64,000 nt of DNA. Source: Phytoseiulus persimilis. Its lineage: Eukaryota > Arthropoda > Arachnida > Mesostigmata > Phytoseiidae. Below are positions 42,739-54,636 of the stretch, piece by piece. The position numbers and the translations under genes are program-made. How positions within the stretch are numbered: the first letter of the stretch is position 1; each line of letters begins with the position of its first letter. The notes beneath the pieces are model-generated. The model was not told where the DNA came from and ran no database searches. It saw nothing but the letters and a program-made list of their open reading frames with translations. Location of the stretch: positions 3,286,001 through 3,350,000 of the forward strand of contig CM075102.1 in assembly GCA_037576195.1 (NCBI GenBank). The letters are read 5' to 3'.

Positions 42739-45002
42739 ATTAATGACGATCGTGAACCAGAGGGGACTTCCCAGAAGAGCTCCGAGTCGGCGGTGGTGTT
42801 TGCGTCCGAACGCCGACCGCCAAGTAACGACTCTCGACGAGCTGTTGTTGTTGTGGCCGCGCCAACGAAAACAAACGGCTTCGGATTCGTCCATTGAGGG
42901 GCACGCTGAAAAGATACGCTATGAAATTCATCTGGGCGTCACCCATCGCATCGCTCCAAGTGGCCCATCCGGTTGACGTCGTCGGTTTCGAAACTCATTT
43001 GCATTTTGTCGACAACGGGATCCCGACGCCCGCTCGCTCTTTCGCTCGCCGGACCGGGCGACCGGAGCCAGCCCGACGAACCGTCGTTCACGTCATTATT
43101 ATTAGCGAGAGGCCATGGACCACGAGCGGAGTTGCGTGCCTTATCGTGTCTCCGACAATTATCAACCATTCATAAGGACCTCGAGTTTTCAACTCACGCA
43201 GCGATGACTACCTGACGACTTGGGCGCTCCGCTCGAGGAGAACAGTCAACCTGCCGTATCTTGCGCGAGGCGCTCTAGAATTGAAAAAAGTAAGATGCCG
43301 GACGCGTGGCGCACCCGATTCCCCCGCTCGAAGCGGCTCCTCTCGCAGAAAATGTTCTCAATCGATTCTCTTCTCGGTTATCGCTCGATCCTTTCCTCCC
43401 TCAGCTCGCCGGGTGCCGTTTTCCCGATGCAGATTCATTCGGTCAGATCTCGCCCGCGCTCCCCGCCGAACAGCCCTCCCCGGTGCAAAAAAAAAGAGCT
43501 CGGTTTTCCTCTAGTTTTCCGAAATTCCCCCGAACACTTCCAAATTGCTTCGCATCGGTTACACTATCAGTTCTTCCTCGATCGCTCGTTTGTTGGCACC
43601 GAGTCTCGCGAAGTCGGTCACAGCGCCTCTAGAAAGCGAGGAAAAAATAGACACACATTGTTCGTGTTTCCGAATCGTCCACGAGCGAACGATATATGGT
43701 AACGGTAGTTTGCAGCGTAGCTTCGGTTTTCTTCTGTGAATTTCACTCATAAAACACCAGAACCACAGAAACAGAAGAGCTTGTATCGATTTTTATCGTA
43801 GCTCCATTGTGCGTGGTATGCGGGAGAAACGAAGAAATAGATTTGCAAAAAGTATCTCGCGAACGTTCAAGGATGCGCTCGGGATCCCGCTCGGAAACAA
43901 TCCAACCAGAATCGCGGCTAACTTGGGAGCTGATCAGGAACAGCGCTTCCTGCTGAGTTGTTGAGACTCGATCTCCTGAATCGGATTTGTGAGAGGCGTT
44001 GCATTGAGATCCATGAGCTCTCTTCCTCCCGCGAACTCGCGGACCTCGCGAAGGGACTGATTCCTTCCAGCAACGACGACGGGAGCGCGGTTCGCGTGCG
44101 GTCACGCCCCACAGGTGGTCAGATTTCGGGATCTGAATTCGAATGAAAAAGAAAAAAAAACGTCAGGCCCCGGAATTCTAAGAGAGGGAAGCTGAGAATT
44201 TTCGGCGTGGCGGAAAACTGCAATCAACTTCAAGGAGCGTCATCGAGGCGCCGGGTGGCGTGCGGCATTTATCATTTTCTAATACTTCTCATTCATCTTT
44301 GAAGTGTACCGAGCGAGCAGCGCGTCTCACGTTTTGTTCTTCAGCGGGATGCGGCGCTCGTATCCTTCCGTCCGCAATCCTTGAAGTCTACTGTAAGTAG
44401 TCGCGTACGAGTCCGGCCGGCATGCGAATGGCTTGACAGCGACTCGGATCGACGAAGCAGCAGTACCAGAAGAGAAAAAAGGATACAAATGCCCGGACAC
44501 AGAACCGACATCCAAGCATGAATCGACTCGTGGGAGGGGCACTAACACAGATCGTCGACTGACTGACTGGCTGGAGGGCCAGGGATCGTGGACCGACAGT
44601 TCGTACACATATAAGACCAGGGAGGTAGCTGCTATTTAATTTTCTAATAATTTATTTCCTGTATCGACAGGGCGCGGCACTGGCCTTGGATCCGTGAATC
44701 TATCAAAGCAGCGGCGACCACAATTGAAGTCAGCACCCAAGCATTCAACTGTGCCGTCGATACATGAAAAAGGACAAAACTCCTGACAGCTCTTATCTTG
44801 CTTCGGAAGCTCCCAGCCTGAGAACAGCTCTGCTCGAGTTATACGTTACATATGAGGAAGGAGAGACACTTCCTGGAAAGTTCCGAGGCGCTGTTGAATC
44901 CTTGAAACTCCCACATCGGGTTCAGCAGACTCGCTTCCGAAAGTATGTCGGGGACTCAGAGGTTCGCCCATTCCGATGCCTTGCTGTGGGATCCTGACCA
45001 GT
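42739..45002. other. No supported gene
   Basis: Frames are short and overlapping. An acceptor (atttcctgtatcgacag, near 44671) opens a frame reading SVNLSKQRRPQLKSAPKHS that stops soon after. A second frame at 44764-44997 (ALLELYVTYEEGETLPGKF) looks protein-like but lacks splice support. Confidence 0.3.
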
Positions 45003-45070
45003 GGCTGGCCGAGTGGCTAATATGAGCTCAAAACCCCCAATGGGCGGGTCTGCGCTCCCGAAGAACTCCG
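45003..45070 (+). other. tRNA-like relic
   Basis: A perfect polymerase III A box for Ser/Leu-type tRNAs, TGGCCGAGTGG, lies at 45006-45016. The sequence that follows (aatgggcgggtctgcgctcccgaag, split here only in description) vaguely resembles the variable-arm and T-arm region of a tRNA-Ser. No intact B box or acceptor pairing is present, so at best this is a decayed tRNA or tRNA-derived fragment. Confidence 0.2.
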
Positions 45071-45893
45071 AAAAACCAGGCTGATATCGTATCGAATATC
45101 ACTGATCTATTCCTGAGAATCGGCTGCCTCGGGGCGTATTTTTCGGAACGAACAAGGACTGCATTTCTCGGGAATAGCTATCCCGCAGTTGTCAAAATGT
45201 AACAGCGCTTTAAAAATGAAAAACACAATTCTGTAACAGTTATCCGCAAAAACCTTGCAGTACCCGCTTCAGCAAGCTATCTACCATGACTGCAATTCCA
45301 ACTGTCACAAATACGTCAGGAAGGAGTGTTCGTATCCCTCCGCGGTCCTTGTTCGGACCTGAGGACGCGGGCTCTTGAACAATCTTGGATGAGTCATGTG
45401 TTCCGTTGGAAGAGCGATTGGAGAGAGAGAACGATCGCATCACTGTCGTTGGCAATTCCGGCATCGGAGCGGGAAAGAACGAAAGTTCCATCTGGTTTGA
45501 CCCCGGTCGAGGACACGACACTGCCAGCTTTGGAGGCGATGTCAATTGCGGATCCATCGAGCTCGATACGAGATTCCGTTTTCGGAGCTCAGACGAACTT
45601 TCAGGTCTTCCGAACGGAACGCATTCGTAGAAAAAGTTCGGGCAGGAGCACTGAGCTCCGCCATCGGCTCACTACGGGCTCATCATCGTCACCATCGTTG
45701 ACAAAAACACACACCCGGTGCATGTTTGGCTGTACTGTCACCGGGTCTAGGCTGCGGCTCGCCGTTGTCTCTCGAGGTTTGGCAACGAGCGCGAAGCTGG
45801 AACCGAATCTATGAAAGAATCATTTTTAAGACCAGAGGCGTCCGACACAAAGCTCTTGAGGAGTCTTTGTTGCGGGAGATGGTCATATTTCAG
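45071..45893. other. No firm gene
   Basis: A plus frame at 45385-45630 contains GNSGIGAGKNES, which looks superficially like a P-loop but lacks the Ser/Thr after GK. No splice support was found. Confidence 0.3.
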
Positions 45894-46037
45894 GCGTTGC
45901 TCGGCCTCATTCTCGCCAGCGCCAACAAAGATGGAGATCAACTCGAGAGAAACGGCATTCTTATGAAACACCTCCGAGTTCGAGAAGTCGCGGCCTATAT
46001 GACTCGCGTTCGAGCGGTTGACAGCGTTGTCCTGTAG
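45894..46037 (+). CDS. Candidate terminal exon, helical tail
   Basis: After an acceptor (gtcatatttcag) a phase-0 frame of 47 codons reads ALLGLILASANKDGDQLERN, then MKHLRVREVAAYMTRVRAVD, to a stop at 46035-46037. About 41% of codons begin with G. The peptide alternates hydrophobic and charged residues, as amphipathic helices do. The same frame is open upstream to 45726, so an exon boundary at the acceptor is not required. No family is recognised. Confidence 0.27.
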   Translation, partial: ALLGLILASANKDGDQLERNGILMKHLRVREVAAYMTRVRAVDSVVL

Positions 46038-49000
46038 CGAGAAGAAAGAATGGAGAGAGATAGAAGGTCCGGTTCACCCTTTGCGCCGCGGATGGTGTTT
46101 TGCGATGTTGACACACGATTCTCACACAATAGAGCCTCACTTTGAGCTCGCTCCAAAAATCCATCCGTGAGAAACTCAAACACGCGGGCATACAGAATCG
46201 GGCGTCGCCGATACGTATCCGCACGCACTACTTCAAGTAATCCGTATCCAAACAGAGAGCTGAGCCGTGGTGGGCGACGAGGGTTGAGCCTATTGGCAGG
46301 TTGCAACTCGCATTTCCTCTTCAGACGTAGAGCTCCATGGATATTACACTCCGGGTTGATTCAAAATGGTCAAGTTTTTCATTCCCGAGCTCGTCTGCCA
46401 CCTTCCCCGCTTCGAGGTCGAAATTGGCACGGCTCTGTAAAACAAAGAGGTCCAAGGGAATGCCGAAAGGTAGGGTTCCGTCGTTTCCATAATAGCGACA
46501 TCATGCGCTCTGAGAGCACAGGATTCTAGGTACCGACGGGACTCGCCCGCCAGACCTCCCATTCCGAAGTTCGGGAATGCTTTCCGGGGATCAAATCTCC
46601 TCTAATGTTACTTTTTCGCGAGAAGAAGTCGATTCACTCGGGAGAAACGTCATCGGCTTCATTTTTCCCCAACCAACTCTGATCCCTGAAGGCGGATCGT
46701 CATCATCAGCGAACTTTCGAGCAATTGGTGCGATATCGTGCAGCAGTCAAGGACGTTCCGCGTAGGATTGCGAGACTGTTCCTTCAGTCGCGGCAAGTGA
46801 GTTTGATGCGTATTCTATTTCGTTAGTTCACACCTGTAATTTACAACCGGTATGTGATTGGAGCACCGTAGGGTTTCACGAGATTCCGAACCGCTTTTTG
46901 GGATTGCGGCCTGAGGCTCTCACCTGCGTTAGGAAACATTAGGAAGTGTCGTTCTCGTTGATTGATGACAGCTAGCCAGCACGGCAAACAATCCAAACAC
47001 AATGGAGTGTGAAGCCGAAGTTTATGCAATAAACCACGCTTGCCGATGCTGTCACCAACAATCAACGTCTATTCATCCATCCGTCGACTCCGTCCGTCCG
47101 TAACGTCTTCTGTCGTCTAATGACTCCAAATTATAGGTTATACGCGTTCTAATATCAGCGCGGCTTACCGACAGTTGTCTGCGATGCTTGTAAAGCACGC
47201 CGCGACCATGACTGTGGTGGCAGACGAAACTTCCCGGCGGGCGGGCGGGCGGGGGACGCTGAGCACCCTGATCTCAAGGCGCGATGGCTGTGAAGGATTC
47301 CCAACGATGAACCGAAACATGGGACACCGAATGAATGTTCGACGGATCAATCATCACGGGCGTACTTTTGGGCGTGGATCACGTTCGCTCCTTGGCTTTT
47401 CGACGCGTCTTGGGCATTATTCCGCAGCACATAGCGAACACTTCGGTGGACCAGTGGAATCCCTTGGTGTTGGGACCCATCAGCGGGCGTCAGTCAATTT
47501 ATTCAGCAACAACATCGAACGGGAGGAGATTCCTGGCGAGCTCTTTTCAAGGTGCTCCCTCAGTGTAAACGTGGGATCTCCCGAATGCGGTAGAGGCAGG
47601 AATCCGTTTCGCACCGTACCAATGAGGGAAGGATTGGCTGATTTCCCAACGAACTCCCTTGGAGTTTCAACATCGTCTTCCTCAGACCTCCTCTCCCACT
47701 TTTCGGGCAACGGTCGACTTCTGGATGGATGGGGGATAACAGAATGGATCCCCGATTGGTTCCAAGAGCTGTGGTGCACAATCCAGGTCGAAGTTTGCTC
47801 TTCTCATCGATGAACATCGGCAGAATCCCTTCGTTTCAAACTCATTGTGTTCCCCGATAAAGGTTCCGGTGCATCCGCGGGCCGAAGACGGCTTCAATGT
47901 TTCTATCTCTCCCTCTCTCTCTCTCCTCGTAATTTCCTCCCCGCTGACGCCATTCGATGACTCATCTATTAGGTGTGAGAAGACGCGCCCTTGACTATCG
48001 CCGGATTTTTCGCACGCATGCACGCTCCTTGAGCTACACACCTAGCTCACGGAGCTTGGGCTGAAACGATTTCAGGAGATTTCGCGACAGTGTTTTGTTA
48101 TCTTGGCAAACACCACGTTTGGTATTAAGGCCGCTGAATGACTAGACGCGATCGAATCGAACAGGTTTGGTTCCTCTTCCGAACTGTTTCGACTTGGTAT
48201 GAATTCAGTTTGGAAACAACCTCAATCTAACCCGATTCGTAGCTTTGTCGAAACGAGATTCCGGACTCGCGCGGGGCTCGAATCTCATTTGGAAAATTCT
48301 CGGAAGCGAATCATGATCGGAACGCTGTTCTCGCGACAAGTGCGCCCTGGGACAATAAGTCAATGGTTAATCCGCTCATCGACGGATCATACAGACGGTT
48401 CAAACAAAAAACGGAACTCATTCAACTTATTTTCTCCATGATTGTTCCGAACAACAGCGCTGTCGCCGCCGCCACCGTCTAACCAGGGGCAGCTGAGGAT
48501 TGAGTAACAACAGACACGACGCGTTGCCGCCATTGTACTATCTGGACGCAACAACAATGTCGACAGACAACGGGTGAAGTTGTCCGATGAAGCGTACTGC
48601 TGCGATAATGATGTCAGTGACACCTCGTTGTCGATTTCGTTGGCGATGTCGGGAGCGTCAGCTTTCTAGTTGCTCTGATGGTAAACATGGGTCCGAGGGT
48701 GAGCGTAACGTACAGGCGGTCGTTCCGGCCATTTTGGAGAACGACGTCGGAGAAGTTCTCCTCGGGGCGAAGAGAATACCGACTCCCTCGGTTATACGAT
48801 ACGTATCATCGTAGCACTCCAGAGAGCATTGGGGCACTGATCTCCGAGATAACTGTTCTTTATGTAGTTATGACACTCGTAAAATATACCGTTTCAGCCC
48901 AATCGGAGTGAAAATTGTCTCCTAACCAGCGGCCATGTCTGGAAGTGTCGGCCCCACCGAATGTCCGTCCGCCCGTCTAAGGAGCCACCCGTCGCCACAG

Positions 49001-52000
49001 GCTTTAGATGTGTTAATCATGACGGCGGGAAAAGAGTTCCCAGTGTTGTTTCTTCAGGCCGAGCAGACGGACAACGGAAATTCGCGCGGTGCGCGTAACG
49101 AGAGAGTCGGGCTTCAATGATGAAACGCTGAGAATTTTTCTCTTCATTTCTAATTATGGTTCTTTCTTTGACTGGCTTGCAGAATGACTAAAACCATTTT
49201 TTTCGTTGTTGTCACGGAAAACGTCGACGCCAAGCAAAATGAAAAATAACAGAAACAAACATGAGAACCACCAATCTGAGAGTTCATGGTCTCCTGGTCG
49301 TGGCCGGATGCACTAAAATGAACTTATTCCGATCGACCTCACGCTTTCCTCCCTGTTCTGGAGTCACGCCGTCCTACAAACGATCGAGAACGACACTCTT
49401 CTGGAATTTGATGCTGTATTGTGCCAAAACTGAACTCGCGCGAGGAAATCGGGAATCAGGAGACCGAAAACGCATCCACGCATAAGAGAAGGAGAGGAAG
49501 GCAGCCGACGCGGTGATCGCCGGATCAAGAGGCGAACGCTGGCAGGATTCATCAGATCTTTCGCCCGAATCAGCATTCGGCCTCTCGGTTCGCGAGTTCC
49601 AGAAGGGGTCAGCTGAAGGGAGAAAAAGTTTTATTATTCAAGTACAGAAGAACTACGGCTGGGTAGTCGTAACGTACGCTCTTCTGCCTGAACTTCGCAG
49701 AAGCACACATTGTTCCGCCACACCTCAAAATTTCTTCGTCATTTTTTAAATTACAACGAAGAGTTGTCACGGCGAGTTTGCGTTGGACCGCGAATTCTCT
49801 TAGGATGAGCTTTACAATCGCGCTGCTGTTTTCTCCCCTAGTTTTTGCTTTTCCTCTTCACTTTTTTCACATGACGACTCCGAGTCATGGTTACACTTGA
49901 GGTGTTGCCGCGGAGTGCGCGTTTTTACACTGAGCGTTCAGTCGGTCGACCGAATTTCGGAATCGGGGGACACTTCTCCCGCGCGATGAGTCGAGATGAG
50001 ACAGCGCGATGCGCAGTCTCATGCGCCTCTGTTTAGATCGATCAAATATTGACCAATGGTGGAAGGTTTGCCACCCTTAGTTGTTCGCGCACGTTTATCA
50101 GTATCATAGTCGAAAAATCCCAAGATTCGTCACCAGGGATCTCCGGCTTCACCAGAGATTCGAATTTCCTGATGCGTGCTTCTGTCTGTTTGTTTGTTTG
50201 TGACTGCCGATCTTTTGTGATTCCGTTTTTGAGAGATCGTCACAGCAAGTGTCGTTCAGTTGGCTATCAGCAACCGATAGCGTGAAATTTTCATCGCCTG
50301 AAACGCTTCGCTGTTTTGCCTTCAGTCCGATATATCGTCTCCGATGACAAGAGGCAACAGAATAGGAAGAAAAGTTAGAACGGGTCCGAGCCATCAAAAC
50401 ACAGAAGGCAAAAGATCACGGGATTCGGATCCGAGGGTTATCTCGGCCCGATCTCTGTTTGGGTTCATCGGTTGACGAATGTCGCGGAGGTTATAACCTC
50501 GACCGGGCTTCAGCTCCGAGGATCGGTTAGGCAGGGGTCTCAGATCGAGCTCATCTATGTGTAAATCATTTATTTATCGGAAGAATCGCTCTATTTCTCC
50601 GCAGTTCGGGGCCGGCTCCGGTTCTCTGGACTAAATTGCAGTCGTAAAAGTTTCTGCCTCGAGACGCAGATTCTTGTCATCGCGCTTCGCAAATGAGCTT
50701 CGTTCCAGCTCCCGCGGATCCTGTCCTTATCGAGCAAACAATAAATCTCAATCTGTGGACTCGGATTCCGATTGAATTCGGGTGCAAACCGAAGAGGTCA
50801 AATGACTACGAGAAGGTACCGTCAAGGTCTGGAGAAACATCCGCTCTTGTTCAGCGGAGCAGGCACAGATTTCCGACTGAAAGTCCAGAACGAAAATAAC
50901 AGCCCTTGAGCGTGAGCTCGGAGTTCCGTTCCCTCACATCAGCGTGGTTCATCTCGAGGAAGCGCTCGCAGCCGCTGATGTTCAGACGGTTTTTATATCC
51001 CGAGCGGACGGAGAAAGCGGCTCCCGGAAACGGGATCGTCTGGAGATCCTACGCTATGAATCGGTAATGAGTTGTTGCGCAGGACTCTGTTGCATGCATC
51101 TCAGGACTGCAGGACGGTCGAGTTCGGTGGCGCAAGGTCGCCAGCCATTGCAGACATTCCATGAAGATTTCTCATCGCAATGAGCATCGTCCCTACGACA
51201 CCTTTCGAATTCCTCGGCTACGAGCTGCTGACTCGGCATCTGGTCATCTCAGAGACCGCCGCCGTCGGTCTATCACCGCTGAAAGACTCCTCTGTCGAAA
51301 CCCTCATCGCGCTCGATTGACTTCTCAAGTTGTGTTTGGAGAGCACATGTGCAAAAAATTCCGCTCGCCGTTAATGGAGCTCGCAATCTCCTGCATCGGG
51401 TCTCCGAGCTCAGCAGCGTTTCGTGTCACCCGATGGTCTCTGGTGAGCTCGAATTTCCACGAAATCGCCTTCATCGATGTCACAATCAAACATAACATGG
51501 TTCAGGAGGAATCATAATGTCACCTCATTGCAACATTATGTTCTCGCTGCATCATATCGCATTTTCGCAGTCGCTCTCTCGTGGAACTGTACTATGCGGT
51601 CTGGTGCACACGCGTTGTGAGTTGTAGTTGAAGATCGGGATTCTCAAATCACTCCAACATGTAGAACGTGCCAAAAAGCGTGTCTCGGCTGGGTTCTCGT
51701 GCAGGCGCCACTTGCAGAGAGCAGGGCAAGCATCGAGACAACGCCGCCGTGACCGGGCAACGACAAGCGATAGCTTAAGCTTCGTTCGCGAGAAAGAATC
51801 CCGCAATCCATGACTGAGGAATCCTACCGACCTCGGAGCGATGGATTAGAGTCACCGGTTCCAGAGTTCAAGCGAGTCCGCAGCTTCAACGCCCGGCCCA
51901 AAGCAGGCGATCTCGTTTGACCACATTGGTCACGTTATGTGCCCTGGCTAATTAGGAGCAAACAACGGCCGTCATCTCCACGGAGCGACTGCAGTATAAA

Positions 52001-54360
52001 CAGGGATTCCGGTTGGAAATCAATATCTTTCTCCTATGATCTCCATTCAGCCATGTTCGAAAAACGTCCGAAACGGAGGAGTTGTGAGCACGCGACTCGG
52101 AAGCCACCGTGTAATTATGAATGTCAACAAAGTCGAAATCGTCTCTGATCGCGATTGAGAACCGTTTCCGTTCATTCGACTAGAAGTTTTTAACTCGATT
52201 CAATTTTCCATCGTTGCGTTGGATCTATTTCAGAGTCTCCAACGGAATTCCCCCTCGCTCTGGGGAGAGGGATCCGACTGCTCTCAACTCGACGGCCGTG
52301 TTGTTCTTCCGAATCCCGCTCTAGTGCAAGGCAGGAGTCTTCCAGGTCCTCGATCCATCGGCGCCCACTGAGGGAGGGACCGGTCTCGATCGCATGATTT
52401 CCGCGGCCTTTGTCGATTGTTCCCGTTATCGCGCCTGCTTATCAGCGGCCACGGGACTTTTGTCTGACGACGAGGAGCGAGGTTGAACTCGTCTCTCCGG
52501 TTTCTCGTTTCTGCTCTCTCCCCGCGGACGAGCGCCGCTGAGTTTCGGCCGGGCGACACCGAGGACCACCCGGCTGGATTGTAAGGTGTCGCCAGGAATG
52601 TGTGCCATTGGCTTGTTGTTCCGTGAGATTCTGCACGACTTTCGAATAGAGCTACGGACACAAGTCTCATGCGTCCTGGTCGGTACCGGCTCCGGCCATT
52701 CACTCGGCCTGGCGGCCATTGGAGACAACTACTCAGTCTGGCGACCGGTCTCTCTTTCGATTTCGTGAGGGTTAGAGGAAGAGTGTGACGCTGCAGAAGA
52801 ATACCGGGTCCTCTTCGGTAGCAGAAGTATTCTTCGGAGGTTCTGAAGTTTTTGGTTCTGTCCTTCCACAGAGGCACTGCGACCGGGTCACGTGTTGCTT
52901 TCGCTCGCTGCGACTGCTGGACGGCCTCAGATCATGAGACTCGTTCCGGCTTCGAAAACTCATTCCACATCAGGAGCCGAAAGAATGAAATCTGGATCTG
53001 CGTCGACGAGGATGCTCGGGAACTCGACGAGACTTTGTGTCCTGCGATAGGCTCTCCTCCAGCTTCGGTGAAACCGAAGCGTTCTATCGGAGCCCGTCAC
53101 AAGCCTTTCTGGTTCCGGAGTAATCCGAGAAAGCGCTCTGCGGGTGGAGTGAGGGGAGAGGGAAAACTGCACGAACTTGCGGGCCAGCCAGCTGAGGACG
53201 TGAGCACACCAGAGGAAGGTTCTAAGTGATCTTCGAGAGTGACCCTTACAGCGGAGCCGTGTGCAAAGCTTCCGCGTTAGTCCTACGGGACGCAAGAGCT
53301 CCAGGCCACGGGAACGTGGGAGCCGGTCGGAGCGGCTCTCCTGAGACTGACTTGGCGTTACACTTAATGGCAAAGCGAAGGTGTTCGAAGGTCTATTAGG
53401 AGACACGAAGAGAAAGAAGTTCTTACACATGCTGAGCAAATAACTCCCCGAGGCTCTCGACGTTAAAAGATACGTCAGAAGAGCGAGAAGCACGGCTCCA
53501 AGGGAAATCGGAGCTGCGGGGAAGAGAATATCGTCCGATAACTAAAACACCTCCGTTCGGTCCAGTCATCGGATGCCTGAGAAGGAGCAAGTTCAGCACT
53601 CGGAGGGTACTTTCGAGCGCGGGAGAACGGTCTCTGAGCTTGCCCTTCATCGCGGACTGCTTCCGTGCTATCTATCGAACGATTCAGGATCCCGCGACGG
53701 GCCGGGAACCGCATCCGGGTTCCTACCGACCAAAAGTGTCAGCAGCAGCCAACGACTCGACGATCATCGATTCTGCGTGGTTTGCGCGAATCCAAGAACA
53801 ATCGCGTCGCGTCCTCCATGATTCAGCCCCCGCCCCCCCCCCCCCTGTATGCCGGAGGATTGCACCAATTCACCGCCGTGCCCTCAGAGGATTCGCGACG
53901 GAGTTCCTACCTTTTCGACTTTCGCTGTTTGCGCTCCTCCTGGGGCTGATGCTGATAATGCGACTAGACGACCAAGGAGCCAGGAAGCGAGCGGGAGGGC
54001 AGGCAGGTTCCTCGCTTGGCTCGGCGGGCGCCGAATCTCTCGGGGATCCCCGACCGGGTCTCCGGCCTCAGTCATCGCTGTTAACTTCCTCGTTGTCTAT
54101 CAGAATAGTTCGCCGTCCGGGATACGCCTTCCTCTTCCAGATGCGAGCGCGTTCGCTCGCTCGGCCCCCACTCTTTTCTGTTGAGCTGGCTAACCCCGTG
54201 CAGAACCTTCAATAAAGACGACAGACATCCAGATTAATTCCCGCGCGTTTGTGTGCAAGCGAGTGAATGCATCTTATCGTCGTCGAGCGGATTCTCCTTG
54301 GATGAACTCCTGCGCTCGGCTGAAAGAACAACGGTGAGATAATGCTCGAGTAAGACCACT
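46038..54360. other. Eight kilobases without a supported gene
   Basis: I found no exon chain here on either strand. The largest frames (47175-47813 plus; 52284-52877 minus) are Arg/Ser/Gly-rich and chance-like. There is a GGGC tandem run near 47237-47252, a CT microsatellite near 47903-47927, a GTTT run near 50189-50201 and a 13-base C run at 53833-53845. It may be intergenic or intronic. Confidence 0.4.
53833..53845 (+). repeat. Poly-C run of 13 bases
   Basis: An uninterrupted run of C, preceded by a shorter C run. Confidence 0.95.
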
Positions 54361-54600
54361 GTGCCCAAGTTAACCGCATTATATCAGCTTACGGTGACAG
54401 TGCATCGGCGCGTGAAGATACTGTTGCGAGACCGCCATCAGGAGAATGAAAGCACCAAAGCCCGAGGTGTCCCCGACTCGAGGATGTGCGTTTCGGAGTG
54501 GAAAACGGTGGGTTCGAGCGAGAAATGCTCGGAAAAGCAGAAAAACTCGCGTTATCGGGAAGATGAGATACCCGAGGAGGTTTTAGGGAATTCGTTGGGG
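54361..54600 (+). CDS. Charged open frame, possible exon
   Basis: This plus frame has no ATG at its start. It includes LTALYQLTVTVHRRVKILLRD and then a charged region (SEKCSEKQKNSRYREDEIPE). About 38% of its first 78 codons begin with G and two thirds with a purine. Part of that bias may come from the G-rich DNA that follows (13-base G run at 54624-54636), beyond which the frame is poly-Gly. The exon limits are not known; a possible acceptor is the AG at about 54370. No family is recognised. Confidence 0.2.
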
Positions 54601-54623
54601 GGTTGGGAGGGAAGCGAGAGAGT

Positions 54624-54636
54624 GGGGGGGGGGGGG
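54624..54636 (+). repeat. Poly-G run of 13 bases
   Basis: An uninterrupted run of G at the end of a G-rich, purine-rich stretch. Confidence 0.95.

Noticed and set aside
45385..45630. P-loop-like GNSGIGAGKNES
   Set aside because: The Walker A motif needs Ser or Thr after GK. Here Asn follows, and no other NTPase motif is present.
47175..47813. 212-codon plus-strand frame
   Set aside because: Arg/Gly/Ser/His-rich with a GGGC simple repeat near its start, no codon bias and no homology that I recognise.
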